Below are positions 18,270 through 26,179 of a stretch of DNA of 64,000 bases, one piece after another. The stretch comes from Saccharopolyspora endophytica. Lineage in GTDB: Bacteria > Actinomycetota > Actinomycetes > Mycobacteriales > Pseudonocardiaceae. Below the pieces are notes generated by a model. It was given only the letters and a program-made list of their open reading frames with translations. It was not told the origin of the DNA and searched no databases. The number at the start of each line of letters is the position of its first letter. The first letter of the stretch is position 1. The stretch lies in assembly GCF_018070075.1 (NCBI RefSeq), contig NZ_JAGPXE010000013.1:141044-205043 (forward strand). The letters run 5' to 3'. The translations under genes and the position numbers were made by a program.

Positions 18270-18777
18270 ATGCGCACGATCATGATCTGCGGGTGCGGGG
18301 GCAGCGGGAAATCCGAGCTGGCCAGCCAGCTCGGCCAACGGCTGAACCTGCCGGTCATCCTCCTGGACATGGAGTACTACGACGAGCACTGGAACGCTCT
18401 CGATCCTGAGCTGTTCGCCCAGCGCCAGCGCGAGCTCGTCGCCGCCGACGAGTGGATCATCGACGGCAACTACGCCACCACGATGCCGATCCGGCTTGGC
18501 AAAGCCCAGACAGTGATCGTCCTCGACATCCCACCCACTGGTCTGCCTGTGGGGGATCGTGCAACGCCGCTTCCAGCACCGTGGCGACGACGACCATTCC
18601 CGTCACCGGCGCGGCCGCATCAACTGGGGGTTCGTCAAATACGTCCTCAGCTACCGGCGCAAGATGCGCCCCCGAGTCGAGCGTTTGATCGCCGAGCACG
18701 CTGTCGGCACCGTGATCCGGCTGCGCGACCGCGGCGAGGCCCGCCGCTTCGTCGACTCGATACCAAGCCGCTCGTGA
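18270..18777 (+). pseudogene. P-loop nucleotide kinase-like gene with a frameshift
   Basis: The start ATG 18270 opens MRTIMICGCGGSGKSELASQ, a Walker A P-loop of the adenylate kinase-like/FlaR (topology modulation) family. LLDMEYYDEHW and EWIIDGNY follow, as in these proteins. Near 18538-18541 the frame changes by +1. Downstream the family text continues in the other frame (CLWGIVQRRFQHRGD, then NWGFVKYVLSYRRKMRP) to 18777. The unbroken ancestor would be about 168 residues. One inserted base near the CCACCCACTGG stretch explains it; a sequencing error is the alternative. Confidence 0.75.
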
Positions 18778-18787
18778 CCAGGCGTTC

Positions 18788-19165
18788 TCACCCGTCGCGA
18801 GGAGACGGCGGTCGAGATGCCCAGGGGTCGTGTTCGTCAGGGTCGCGCGGGCTGAGGATGCTCGCCGGGACCAGTTCGGTCAGCTCCAAGGCCTGCGAGC
18901 CGTTTCGAGCAGCGACGGCGAACTCGACCAACCCCCAGAAATCACCGCCGGTGTTGAGCAGATGCCAGCTGCGCAACAGCCCCGGCACGCACGCCCCTGC
19001 GTTGATGCCGTAGGCGCGCAGCCACAACGGGACATCGCGCATCGTCCCGGGGCGGGGCAGAAACAGGCGATCGCAACGCACCCACACCGGCATCGGCTCG
19101 GGCAGCGTCCGGTGCGCCCGGACGCGATAGTCGGGCGAAGCCTGATTGGACGATGGATCGAACAT
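18788..19165 (-). CDS. Hypothetical protein with LexA-type box at its start
   Basis: 125 residues. PGTMRDVPLWLRAYGINAGA and NTGGDFWGLVEFAVAA look like a conserved folded core; the last 20 residues are charged and probably disordered. No family recognised. The ATG (19165) lies inside the palindrome GAACATATGTTC and there is no ribosome-binding site, which suggests a leaderless mRNA. That palindrome matches the actinobacterial LexA box, so expression may be DNA-damage-induced. Confidence 0.55.
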   Translation of the reverse strand: MFDPSSNQASPDYRVRAHRTLPEPMPVWVRCDRLFLPRPGTMRDVPLWLRAYGINAGACVPGLLRSWHLLNTGGDFWGLVEFAVAARNGSQALELTELVPASILSPRDPDEHDPWASRPPSPRDG

Positions 19166-19171
19166 ATGTTC
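19160..19171. promoter_or_regulatory. Candidate LexA (SOS) box
   Basis: GAACATATGTTC is a perfect 12-bp palindrome fitting GAAC-N4-GTTC, the core of the actinobacterial SOS box; with flanks it reads TCGAACATATGTTCTT. It covers the start codon of the 125-residue gene. LexA binding is inferred from the match. Confidence 0.55.
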
Positions 19172-19284
19172 TTATAATGACTGACCGGGCGTCGTGGGGG
19201 AAGCACGGCACCCGGTCGAGCGCAGGCCACCCCGGTGATGCACCCGAAATCCGGGGCGGGCCTGCGCACACGCCTTCCGGCGAA

Positions 19285-19596
19285 TCAGCCAACGGCGTCC
19301 AGCAGCGCCTTACGCTGACGTTCGCCGAGCCCGCCGAGCTTCCGGTTCTCGGCGATCTGAGCCTGCTCGAGCAGCTGGGTCACCTTCGCGGGGCCGTACC
19401 CGGGCAACGCCTTCAACAGCTGCGTCACCTTCGTCTTCTTCACGATCTCGTCGGTGTCGGCGCGCTTGAGAACGCTCTCCACGGTGGTGGCTCCCGTCTT
19501 GACCCCCTCCAGCAGCTCTGACCGTGCACGTCGCGCCGCGGCGGCCTTCTCCAGGGCTTGCTTGCGCTGTTCCTCGGACAAAGTGGGCAGTGCCAT
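19285..19596 (-). CDS. Integration host factor, actinobacterial type (mIHF)
   Basis: 103 residues from ATG 19596, which has GGAAGGA 6 nt upstream. MALPTLSEEQRKQALEKAAA, followed by KVTQLLKALPGYGPAKVTQL and a C-terminal GLGERQRKALLDAVG, is the mIHF pattern: an N-terminal basic helix and a helix-two-turn-helix DNA-binding core. mIHF bends DNA and was first found as the host factor for phage L5 integration. The usual chromosomal copy sits near gmk; here it lies between integrase and transfer genes, so it is probably an element-borne second copy serving integration or nucleoid control. Confidence 0.88.
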   Translation of the reverse strand: MALPTLSEEQRKQALEKAAAARRARSELLEGVKTGATTVESVLKRADTDEIVKKTKVTQLLKALPGYGPAKVTQLLEQAQIAENRKLGGLGERQRKALLDAVG

Positions 19597-19826
19597 CGAC
19601 ATTCCTTCCGTTCGACGATTCGGCGGACATCATGACCTGGGACGACGACAACTCAGCCCGCACGTAGGCCTCGGCGTGTCGAAGAGCGGTCTCGCTACTG
19701 GCGCGGGGGTGTGGTGAGCGGCTTTGGCCGTGGAGTGCGACGCGCTGTCAGGGATTCGGGTGAGAATCGGGTTCGGGTACTGGAATCACCGTGGTCCCTG
19801 TGACCGTCCGGCGAGAGGAACCGCCC

Positions 19827-21101
19827 ATGCCCATGCACCCACGAGCCCGCCGCAGGAGCAGTGGCGCGACGAGCGCGACCGGGATGCCAGGGTCGGGACA
19901 GGTGCGGCTGGCCGACCGGGACGTCGAGGTCGCCGACCTGAAACAGCGCCCCGACCGCTACACCGGGTTGTTCGGGCGTGCCCGCAGCGAAGTCGGCCAC
20001 GCGGTGTGCCTGTGCAGGAGCGACGAGGTGGTGCGGTTGGTGATCCGCTGCCGGTCTGGGCGGTATCACCTGGCCAACTGGCCCGCCGGTGGCCACCAGC
20101 ACGCACCCGGCTGTTCCTGGTACCGCAGCCCGGCCTCGACGTCAGGTCGAAGCACCTACGAACCGGCGATCAACGTCACCGAGGACGGCACCTCGATCCG
20201 GTTGTCCGCCCAGCTGACCCTCCACGGTGTCTCCACCGATCCATCCACCACGCATGTCCCGGTCGCGGCGAAACCTGGTTCCTCGGAGCCATCCACTACG
20301 ACCCAGCGGCGCGCGATGGGGTTGTTGGCCTTCTTGCACTACCTCTGGGAATCGTCGCAGCTCAACGTGTGGCACCCCCGCACCGGACGTCGGGATTGGC
20401 GTGCGTGCCGGGCGCGACTGGTCGAGCAGGCTCGTGACTGCCGCGTCAACCGCAGAGAGCTGGCGGAGGCACTGTGGATCGTGCCGCCGTTCCAGAGTGA
20501 GGACGCCGAGCGCATCAACGCCGACTGGGACCGTTTCCTCGAGAGCTTGACCCCCGGCCGTTCCCGGCGCCGCGGGTTGGTGCTCGGGCAGATCCGCCAG
20601 ATCGCCCCCACGAAATACGGCTTGCGGATCGGATTGGCGCACCAGCGGGCCCCGCTGTACGCCTCCCAGGAACTCATGGACCGGTGCACCCGCTCCTATC
20701 CGGTCGCGCTCGCCGCGCACGCGAGGGAAACCGGACATCAGGTAGTACTTCTCTTGATCGAGCGCAGCCCCCGGGGCTACCCGGTGATCAAGGACCTGGC
20801 AGCGATGCTGACCACCACCTCGTACGTGCCGGCCGACTCCAGCCACGAAGCGGAGATGGCCGACGCGCTGACCGCCGCCGGGCGCGCGTTCGTCAAGCCC
20901 ATGCATTACGACGGGGGAGGGGTGCACCCGGATTTCGTGCTCGTCGACGAGAGCCCGGAGACCTATGTGGAGGTCTGGGGCGTGCGCGGCCGGGAGGACT
21001 ATGAGGCCCGGAAGCGTGCCAAACAGGAGTTTTACCGGGAGTCCGGCAAGAGGCTGTTGGAGTGGGACGTGCGTGACCCGCTGCCTGACCTCGGGCGCTG
21101 A
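19827..21101 (+). CDS. DUF1173 family protein
   Basis: 424 residues from ATG 19827, after a GAGAGGA site. It has a Cys/His-containing N-terminal part (AVCLCRSDEV, then HQHAPGCSWY), which could bind a metal. A C-terminal domain has an endonuclease-like look: HPDFVLVDESPETYVEVWGV, with the later RAKQEFYRESGKRLLEWD. The family is known from plasmids and conjugative elements; its function is not established. The Asp and Glu-Val spacing resembles restriction-endonuclease-fold nucleases, which is inference only. Confidence 0.7.
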   Translation: MPMHPRARRRSSGATSATGMPGSGQVRLADRDVEVADLKQRPDRYTGLFGRARSEVGHAVCLCRSDEVVRLVIRCRSGRYHLANWPAGGHQHAPGCSWYRSPASTSGRSTYEPAINVTEDGTSIRLSAQLTLHGVSTDPSTTHVPVAAKPGSSEPSTTTQRRAMGLLAFLHYLWESSQLNVWHPRTGRRDWRACRARLVEQARDCRVNRRELAEALWIVPPFQSEDAERINADWDRFLESLTPGRSRRRGLVLGQIRQIAPTKYGLRIGLAHQRAPLYASQELMDRCTRSYPVALAAHARETGHQVVLLLIERSPRGYPVIKDLAAMLTTTSYVPADSSHEAEMADALTAAGRAFVKPMHYDGGGVHPDFVLVDESPETYVEVWGVRGREDYEARKRAKQEFYRESGKRLLEWDVRDPLPDLGR

Positions 21102-21151
21102 CCCCGGCGAGCTTGCCGCTGGGCCGGTTCCGGCATCGCCCTATGCCCTGG

Positions 21152-22324
21152 TTAGCTAGTGGAGCTGGTCGTCCCGGACACCGGTCGCGCATCGGTGCTG
21201 TCCAGGCGGCCGAACGCGCGGGACAGGGCCAGCAGCTGCTGGGTATCGGCGTCCATGCCTGCGGCCTCCGGCGCCGCGAGCACTGAGGCCACCGACACTT
21301 CCTCACCGGCGGCGGCGGCGGCGGCGGCGGCGCGCGCGAGCGCGTCGCGCACGAGCTCGGCCTGTTGCTCGGGAGTCTTGCTCGAGTCAACAGGTTCGGC
21401 GACGAACGGGCTCAGACACACCAGCCCGTCCCGGCATTCGATGACGCGCCGGTAGTACCGCAGCCGCATCTGGCGGAGCTGGAGCGCTTCGCGCAGCGGA
21501 GAGACCTGCGGGAACAGTGCGATGTTGTCGAACTGCGCGCACAGCGCTGCCCACAGCGGACGCAGCTGGCGGTAGTGGCGGCGCACCTCGATCCACATCC
21601 GGGCTTTGACCAGGCCCGTACGGACTCCGGGATAGCCGATTCCCAGGAAGAACGCCACGATCCCGATGGCCAAGATCGGTGTTGTCCACGTTGCGGTGCC
21701 GGGGATCGGGTCTTTGCCGGAGACCAGCCGTCCTGCGGTGGACAGGACTCGGGGCGTGTGGGTTCCGAGGCAGTTCACGGCCAGGCCGGCGGCCGCCACA
21801 CGCAGGCTCAGGCGGGCGCGCGACCGGGTGTGGTCGGCCGTGGTCCAGGCGAGGTACGCGCCACGTGCGGTCGCGTAGCTCATGTAGAGGTTGCCGATCA
21901 GGTAGAAGGCCAGCACCGCCGGTGCCTCGCCGGCATGCTCGTAGCTCGCGCCCTGGTGGGCCTCGTCTGCCGCCGCGAAAGCCGCCACCAGGCCACCGCT
22001 GGCGACCAGGGCGAACACGACTTCAAGCCAGCCGCGCGAGCCGACCGCTGAGGGGGCGACGCTGGCCTGCAACAGCACCAGCAGCAGCGCGAAGAAGAAG
22101 GTGAGGATGACGTTCTGGATCAGCTTCGGTGACTGGCTCGGGAAGAACTCGGCCACCGCCGGAATGCTGACGGCCAGCTGGGCGGAGAGCGCGATGAATA
22201 CCAGGACGGTGCACATGGTCACGACCCGGAGCCCCTTGTCGTGTGGTGCCCGGATCAGCTGGGAGAGTTTCCAGATCGCCGCGACCGTCGCCGCGGCCCA
22301 CATCAACAGGTTGGGTAGCGCCAT
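21152..22324 (-). CDS. MAB_1171c family multi-membrane-span protein
   Basis: 390 residues. About seven membrane helices occupy residues 1-250, from LPNLLMWAAATVAAIWKLSQ to ILAIGIVAFFLGIG. A soluble C-terminal region of about 140 residues contains RRHYRQLRPLWAAL and YYRRVIECRDGLV. This architecture is the MAB_1171c 'putative transporter' type, which accompanies ImmA-like and HTH genes in actinobacteria. The start ATG shares its A with the TGA of the ImmA gene, so translation is coupled. Transport itself has not been shown. Confidence 0.75.
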   Translation of the reverse strand: MALPNLLMWAAATVAAIWKLSQLIRAPHDKGLRVVTMCTVLVFIALSAQLAVSIPAVAEFFPSQSPKLIQNVILTFFFALLLVLLQASVAPSAVGSRGWLEVVFALVASGGLVAAFAAADEAHQGASYEHAGEAPAVLAFYLIGNLYMSYATARGAYLAWTTADHTRSRARLSLRVAAAGLAVNCLGTHTPRVLSTAGRLVSGKDPIPGTATWTTPILAIGIVAFFLGIGYPGVRTGLVKARMWIEVRRHYRQLRPLWAALCAQFDNIALFPQVSPLREALQLRQMRLRYYRRVIECRDGLVCLSPFVAEPVDSSKTPEQQAELVRDALARAAAAAAAAGEEVSVASVLAAPEAAGMDADTQQLLALSRAFGRLDSTDARPVSGTTSSTS

Positions 22325-22866
22325 CACAGCCATCCCTGGTGGTCGTCGAAGGCCCCCCGCAGTCGGCGGGCGGCATCGGTTTTCCGATCGGGAGAGAACT
22401 GCAAGCGATCCAGCAGGGTCGCCCACTCCTTGATGACCGTGGCCACCATCTCGGCCTCGCGCTCGAACGCCGGCCCATAGCCGTCTCGGCGCAGCGCGCG
22501 CAGCACGATTTCCGGGGGAATGTCCGGAAAAATCTGCTGCCAGATGTCGTCGTCGTTCTCATCGCTGCCGTGGCCGCTGATGATGTGGCCGATTTCGTGC
22601 AGGATGATGTGTTCTTGGTGCGCGACGGTGGTGTCGCGCTGGTACAAGATGTAGTCGGCGTCCGCTGTGCCGATCCAGAGCCCGAACACGCCCGGCGCGG
22701 GCAGCGGGTAGGCGCGGAGCTTGATCGGGCGGCCGCGGCGTTGTCCCAAGCGGTCGCACAGCTCGCGCACATCCAGCGGTGCGTCGAGCTCAAGTTCCCG
22801 CAGGAGGCTCTTCACGCCTCGGCGTAGTTGCAGGTCGTTGCGCCAGCCTCGGGAGTCGTTCTTCAT
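22324..22866 (-). CDS. ImmA/IrrE-type zinc peptidase
   Basis: 180 residues from ATG 22866, which overlaps the TGA of the hydrolase gene (ATGA). The zinc site is clear: HHILHEIGHIISGH-like text (IILHEIGHIISGH) with HEIGH as the HExxH motif, and a third ligand in EREAEMVA downstream. ImmA peptidases cut Xre-type repressors, as in ICEBs1, where this releases the element. Here the gene is in one operon with an Xre-type regulator, which makes that regulator the natural candidate substrate. The start at 23007 is rejected in favour of this coupled one. Confidence 0.85.
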   Translation of the reverse strand: MKNDSRGWRNDLQLRRGVKSLLRELELDAPLDVRELCDRLGQRRGRPIKLRAYPLPAPGVFGLWIGTADADYILYQRDTTVAHQEHIILHEIGHIISGHGSDENDDDIWQQIFPDIPPEIVLRALRRDGYGPAFEREAEMVATVIKEWATLLDRLQFSPDRKTDAARRLRGAFDDHQGWL

Positions 22867-23681
22867 CCGATCGACTCCGTGAACAGGCGGCGAAGCACGT
22901 CCGCTGTCGCCCACGGGTGGCTGACCAGTCCGTTGTGGCCTCCCGGCGTCTCGACGAGCTTGCAGTCGAGCTCGGCGGCGAGCTGCTGGGCGCAGCGGTA
23001 TTCCCACTGGCCGCGGGATTCCTCGCCGCCGGTCACGATCACCGGCGGCCGCGCTGGTCCCGTGAGCTGGTCGAGATCGAGCGCGGCGGTGCGCACGGCG
23101 GGAAAGTCGTAGGTGAAAAAGCGCCGCAAGTTCGCCTCGACGTTCCCGACCGGCGGGGCCGGGCCGGCTCCCGGTTCCTGTGTTCCTTCGCGGCTGCCGC
23201 CGAGCGCGACGAAGCGGCGGATCGCGGCGCCGACGTCGTCGCGCGCGAGCTCGGCGACTTCATCGAGCCCGGCTTCCTGGTCGGGATCGCGCACCAGCGA
23301 GGCCATCGGCGGTTCGTGGGCGACCAGGAGCGCCACCTGATCGGGATGGCGGGCGGTGAGGTGCAGCCCGATCACGGCGCCGATGCTGGGGCCAACCACG
23401 CGAGCAGGTTCGGAGGTCAGCGCGGCCAGCAACGCTGCCGCGTCGTCGGCATGGGTGGCCATCGTCAGCGGCTGCGGGTCGCGGGTGACCGTGCTGCGGG
23501 ACAAGCCGCGCCGGTCGTAGCTGATGACCTGGTGTTGCTGCGCCAGCTCCGTCGCCAGCTGCTGGGTCGCACCGGTCTCACTGAGTCCACCTTGGATGAG
23601 CAAGACCGGGGGGCCTTCTCCACACGTTTCGTAGTAGAGCTCGGCCCCCTCGGTCGTCACCGTCCCCTGATCTACGTGCAC
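22863..23681 (-). CDS. Alpha/beta hydrolase
   Basis: About 272 residues. ELYYETCGEGPPVLLIQGG is the usual opening of the fold. The nucleophile elbow is VGPSIGAV (G-x-S-x-G), and the catalytic His is in TPGGHNGLVSHP. The substrate is unknown. Start choice: GTG 23681 follows GGGGGTGGGA. A GTG at 23807 would overlap the upstream stop, but the extra 42 residues have low third-position GC and no hydrolase-like text. Inside a regulator/ImmA/MAB_1171c operon its role is unclear. Confidence 0.75.
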   Translation of the reverse strand: MHVDQGTVTTEGAELYYETCGEGPPVLLIQGGLSETGATQQLATELAQQHQVISYDRRGLSRSTVTRDPQPLTMATHADDAAALLAALTSEPARVVGPSIGAVIGLHLTARHPDQVALLVAHEPPMASLVRDPDQEAGLDEVAELARDDVGAAIRRFVALGGSREGTQEPGAGPAPPVGNVEANLRRFFTYDFPAVRTAALDLDQLTGPARPPVIVTGGEESRGQWEYRCAQQLAAELDCKLVETPGGHNGLVSHPWATADVLRRLFTESIG

Positions 23682-23803
23682 ATCCCACCCCCGGCAGGTC
23701 TGGTCCACCTTCACGTTTACGTTCTGTCGCTCTTTTGCGCACCTCGCCTCGCGGGCGCGAAAGCCTTTATGCAGAGCAGAACCAGCTGGTGGTGATGTGC
23801 ACT

Positions 23804-24211
23804 TCACTCGGACGGGTTGTCGTCCCGTCCCGCCTGGAAGTCGATGAACTCCATCACGCTGCGCAGCTTGTCCGGTGAGAGCTCGCTGGCGCGGGTGGCC
23901 AGCTGCCGGACGTTCTGCTCACCGAGGCGAGCCAGGAGCTCGTACTGGCGGTTGAGTTCGCGCCCTCGCTCGGTGTTGGAGAAGTATTCGATCGGCACCT
24001 GGAAAAACTCTGCGAGCGCCACGACCACGTCGTGGCTCGGCCTGTTCTTGCCGTTGATCAGGTCATAGAGGTACGCGCGGGACACCCCGACGGCCTCAGC
24101 GACCTCCGGCTTCTTGTAATTCGAGCCGTCTTCGCGTTTCACACTCTCAAACAGCCGGCTGAGCTTGACCGCGAAGTCCTCGCCTCGCTCTGCCTCGGCC
24201 ACTGTGTCCAC
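23804..24211 (-). CDS. Xre/Cro-C1-type transcriptional regulator
   Basis: 135 residues from GTG 24211, after GGTGAG. The helix-turn-helix is at about residues 35-75: KKPEVAEAVGVSRAYLYDLI, then NRPSHDVVVALAEFFQVP. The C-terminal part (RQYELLARLGEQNVRQLATR) is a helical dimerisation-like tail. It heads a hydrolase/ImmA/MAB_1171c operon, and two copies of an 18-bp site lie just upstream, so it probably represses itself. ImmA in the same operon may inactivate it by cleavage. Confidence 0.85.
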   Translation of the reverse strand: MDTVAEAERGEDFAVKLSRLFESVKREDGSNYKKPEVAEAVGVSRAYLYDLINGKNRPSHDVVVALAEFFQVPIEYFSNTERGRELNRQYELLARLGEQNVRQLATRASELSPDKLRSVMEFIDFQAGRDDNPSE

Positions 24212-24256
24212 CTTCTCACCCACATGGTGTCTTGTATCGCGGACTTCAAAGTCAAC

Positions 24257-24274
24257 TGTCCGGAAAAGTTGACA
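24257..24274. promoter_or_regulatory. Operator copy 1
   Basis: TGTCCGGAAAAGTTGACA. It shares TGTCC-R-GAA-W-A-x-x-TGACA with the copy 51 bp away, and has TGTC...GACA symmetry. It lies 46 bp upstream of the regulator's start. Confidence 0.55.
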
Positions 24275-24307
24275 GCTAATCCGGGTCACCTTACGTTCGA
24301 AGTACCT

Positions 24308-24325
24308 TGTCCAGAATACCTGACA
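24308..24325. promoter_or_regulatory. Operator copy 2
   Basis: TGTCCAGAATACCTGACA, matching copy 1 at 13 of 18 positions, in the same orientation. A pair of sites suggests cooperative repression of the regulator promoter, and possibly of the rightward transfer region. Confidence 0.55.
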
Positions 24326-24509
24326 GGATCCGCCGGAGCATCGGCCACTCAGGGGAGAGTTGATCGCCCCGGACGGAGAGTGACGGGACACGAGCCCGTC
24401 GCGTGAAGGACGGCTGTGGGGGCCGCCCTTCGCCAATAGGGGAGTGCGCCGGCCGCGGGCCGGCCGAACAGCGTGGGAGCCGATCCAGCTCTTTCGCGGG
24501 AGGTACCGC

Positions 24510-24539
24510 ATGAATAACCACTCGGGCATCTGCGCCTGA
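24510..24539 (+). CDS. Candidate 9-residue leader peptide
   Basis: ATG 24510 with GGGAGG 6 nt upstream encodes MNNHSGICA and stops at TGA 24537. It ends one base before a strong hairpin. Such an arrangement is typical of translation-dependent attenuation, but the peptide could also be chance. Confidence 0.3.
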   Translation: MNNHSGICA

Positions 24540-24540
24540 C

Positions 24541-24587
24541 GTAGCGCTCCTGGCGGCGCTGGAACCGCCCTCTTCAACGAGCGCTAC
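24541..24587 (+). promoter_or_regulatory. Nested hairpin after the leader peptide
   Basis: Outer stem GTAGCGCTC (24541-24549) with GAGCGCTAC (24579-24587), a perfect 9-bp match. Inner stem GGCGG (24552-24556) with CCGCC (24565-24569). There is no T-run, so a pause or anti-terminator structure is more likely than a simple terminator. Confidence 0.45.
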
Positions 24588-24886
24588 CCACACAAGTCCC
24601 ATACGGGCAGACCGCGGTGGAAGCGGTTTTGGTGATTCCGCCACACCGTGACGCATCCCTTTTCCGGCGCACCCGCCGGAGTGATCACTGTCGTGATTTT
24701 TGCAGCTCAGAAGCCCTTTGGGTGCTGAGTGAGGGACAACGCGTCCTCGAATCGCCCGGCCTGCCCTGCCGCTGATCGCGCGCCACATCGCGCCTCGGAC
24801 CGGTGCACGCACCCCGAGGCCGTGGACCAACGCGCCTTCATCACCGCCCGGCCCTGCGCACAACGGCCGGGAAAGGAGACGAAATC

Positions 24887-26179
24887 ATGGTTGCTTCAGG
24901 GCAGAACTCGCTGGGGCACAACGGTTTCCGCAACGCGACGACCGCCTCACTCGCCCGCACCGAGCAGGGCGAGCCTTCGGAACCACCGGCGGCGGGCACC
25001 ACACCGCCGTCGCTGCCGGAGCCGGAGCGCACGGCCACCGCCACCCAGTGGCCGTGCGCTCCCTCCCCGGCCGATACCGAGCAAACGCAGCCCCACGGCC
25101 TCGCTGACCAGCCCAGTCCGGCACCCGCCGAACCCGGCAGTCTCGAGGACCGCGACCGCCGCCTCGCCCGAGCCGCGAGCCAGGCGTGGCCGGAGCTGCC
25201 CACGGCAGACATCGTCGGCGCGGTCGAGGCCGGGCAGTGGGCTGCGGCCGCCGAGACGACGTCCTCCAGCAACGACGCTGGCGACCAGACGGGCCTGCGC
25301 ACGGCCGCACAGACCGGTCAGGCGGCGGCCGCTGTGCAGCGGCAGGGACTGCCGCCGATCAGCGACACCCACGCGGACTGGGCCGGATTCGGCGAGGTCA
25401 TCCCGGTGCTGGCCGCCTCACCCGGCGCCGGAGCGTCCCTGGTCGCCACCGTGCTCGCCGACGCGTTGCAGCTCGCCGAGCAGCGCGTGCTCCTGGTCGA
25501 TACCGCCGATCCCGCGCGCTCCGGCCTGGCCGCCGCGGCCCGCTCGGAAGGCCCGGCCCTGGACGGCCCGCATCCCTCGGTGCGCATCCGGTTCTCCTGG
25601 CGCGCCCAAGCGCTGCTGGCACGGGTGGAGACCGAGCTCCCGGTGATCACCCCGGGCATGGTGCCGCCCCCGCGCTTCTTCAAACCGAAGCACCAGTCGG
25701 TGCAGGCCACCGTGGTCGACCTCGGTCACGACGCCTGGCGCGTGGCCGCGCATCCACTGGCCGGGGCCGGGGCCTGGCTGCGCGCCGGGACTCCGACGCC
25801 GAAACCGGTGCTGGTCTGCCGGGCCACCCGCCCCTCACTGCTGCACGCCGAACAGGTCCTGGCTCGCCTGGATGCCTGGAACCGCTCCGGTGCCACGACC
25901 TCGCCGACCCAGCTGGTGGTCGTCGGCGCGAAGCGCTGGCCCACCGGCGTGCGCGGCAGTGCCGGACTCCGCGTGTCCGGCCTGCTCGACGACGCGGTCT
26001 TCCTACCGCACGACCCGGACATCGCCACCACCGGGATCCGCGCCGAGGTCACCCCGACGCGGCTGCGCGCCGCCATCACCCCATTGCTGCGCCGCTGGGA
26101 CCTGCTGCCCCAGACGGCGTCGTCGGCCGGGCGGCTGCCCGGCCTGTCCCGCCGCTCGAAGGGAGCCACATCATGGTGA
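24887..26179 (+). CDS. MinD/ParA-like ATPase of the transfer operon, degenerate P-loop
   Basis: 430 residues from ATG 24887, which follows GGAAAGGAGA. Residues 1-160 are rich in Pro, Ala, Thr and Glu and are probably disordered. The C-terminal half has a MinD-like fold: VIPVLAASPGAGASLVATVL, then RVLLVDTADPARSG. In place of GKGGxGKS it has SPGAGASLVA, without the two lysines, so nucleotide hydrolysis is doubtful. It is the first gene of the operon that carries SCO6880/SCO6881 homologues. It may act as a docking or septum-positioning factor; that is inference. Confidence 0.7.
   Translation: MVASGQNSLGHNGFRNATTASLARTEQGEPSEPPAAGTTPPSLPEPERTATATQWPCAPSPADTEQTQPHGLADQPSPAPAEPGSLEDRDRRLARAASQAWPELPTADIVGAVEAGQWAAAAETTSSSNDAGDQTGLRTAAQTGQAAAAVQRQGLPPISDTHADWAGFGEVIPVLAASPGAGASLVATVLADALQLAEQRVLLVDTADPARSGLAAAARSEGPALDGPHPSVRIRFSWRAQALLARVETELPVITPGMVPPPRFFKPKHQSVQATVVDLGHDAWRVAAHPLAGAGAWLRAGTPTPKPVLVCRATRPSLLHAEQVLARLDAWNRSGATTSPTQLVVVGAKRWPTGVRGSAGLRVSGLLDDAVFLPHDPDIATTGIRAEVTPTRLRAAITPLLRRWDLLPQTASSAGRLPGLSRRSKGATSW

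Larger units (their letters stand above)
24326..24886 (+). promoter_or_regulatory. Long leader region of the transfer operon
   Basis: No full-sized gene is supported in this 560-bp stretch. It contains a 9-codon reading frame with a good ribosome-binding site (24510-24539), a nested hairpin immediately after it, and a CCGGCG/CGCCGG stem with CACC loop near 24665-24680, followed by GTGATCAC and a run of T. This looks like a regulated leader for the MinD-like gene at 24887. Confidence 0.4.

Noticed and set aside
17591..18370. A 259-residue reverse-strand frame upstream of the second integrase
   Set aside because: It crosses the 79-residue gene on the other strand, has no recognisable family and irregular codon use.
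23682..23807. Longer start for the alpha/beta hydrolase (GTG 23807, overlapping the regulator stop)
   Set aside because: The overlap is attractive, but the added codons have low GC at third positions and do not resemble hydrolase N-termini. Kept only as an alternative.
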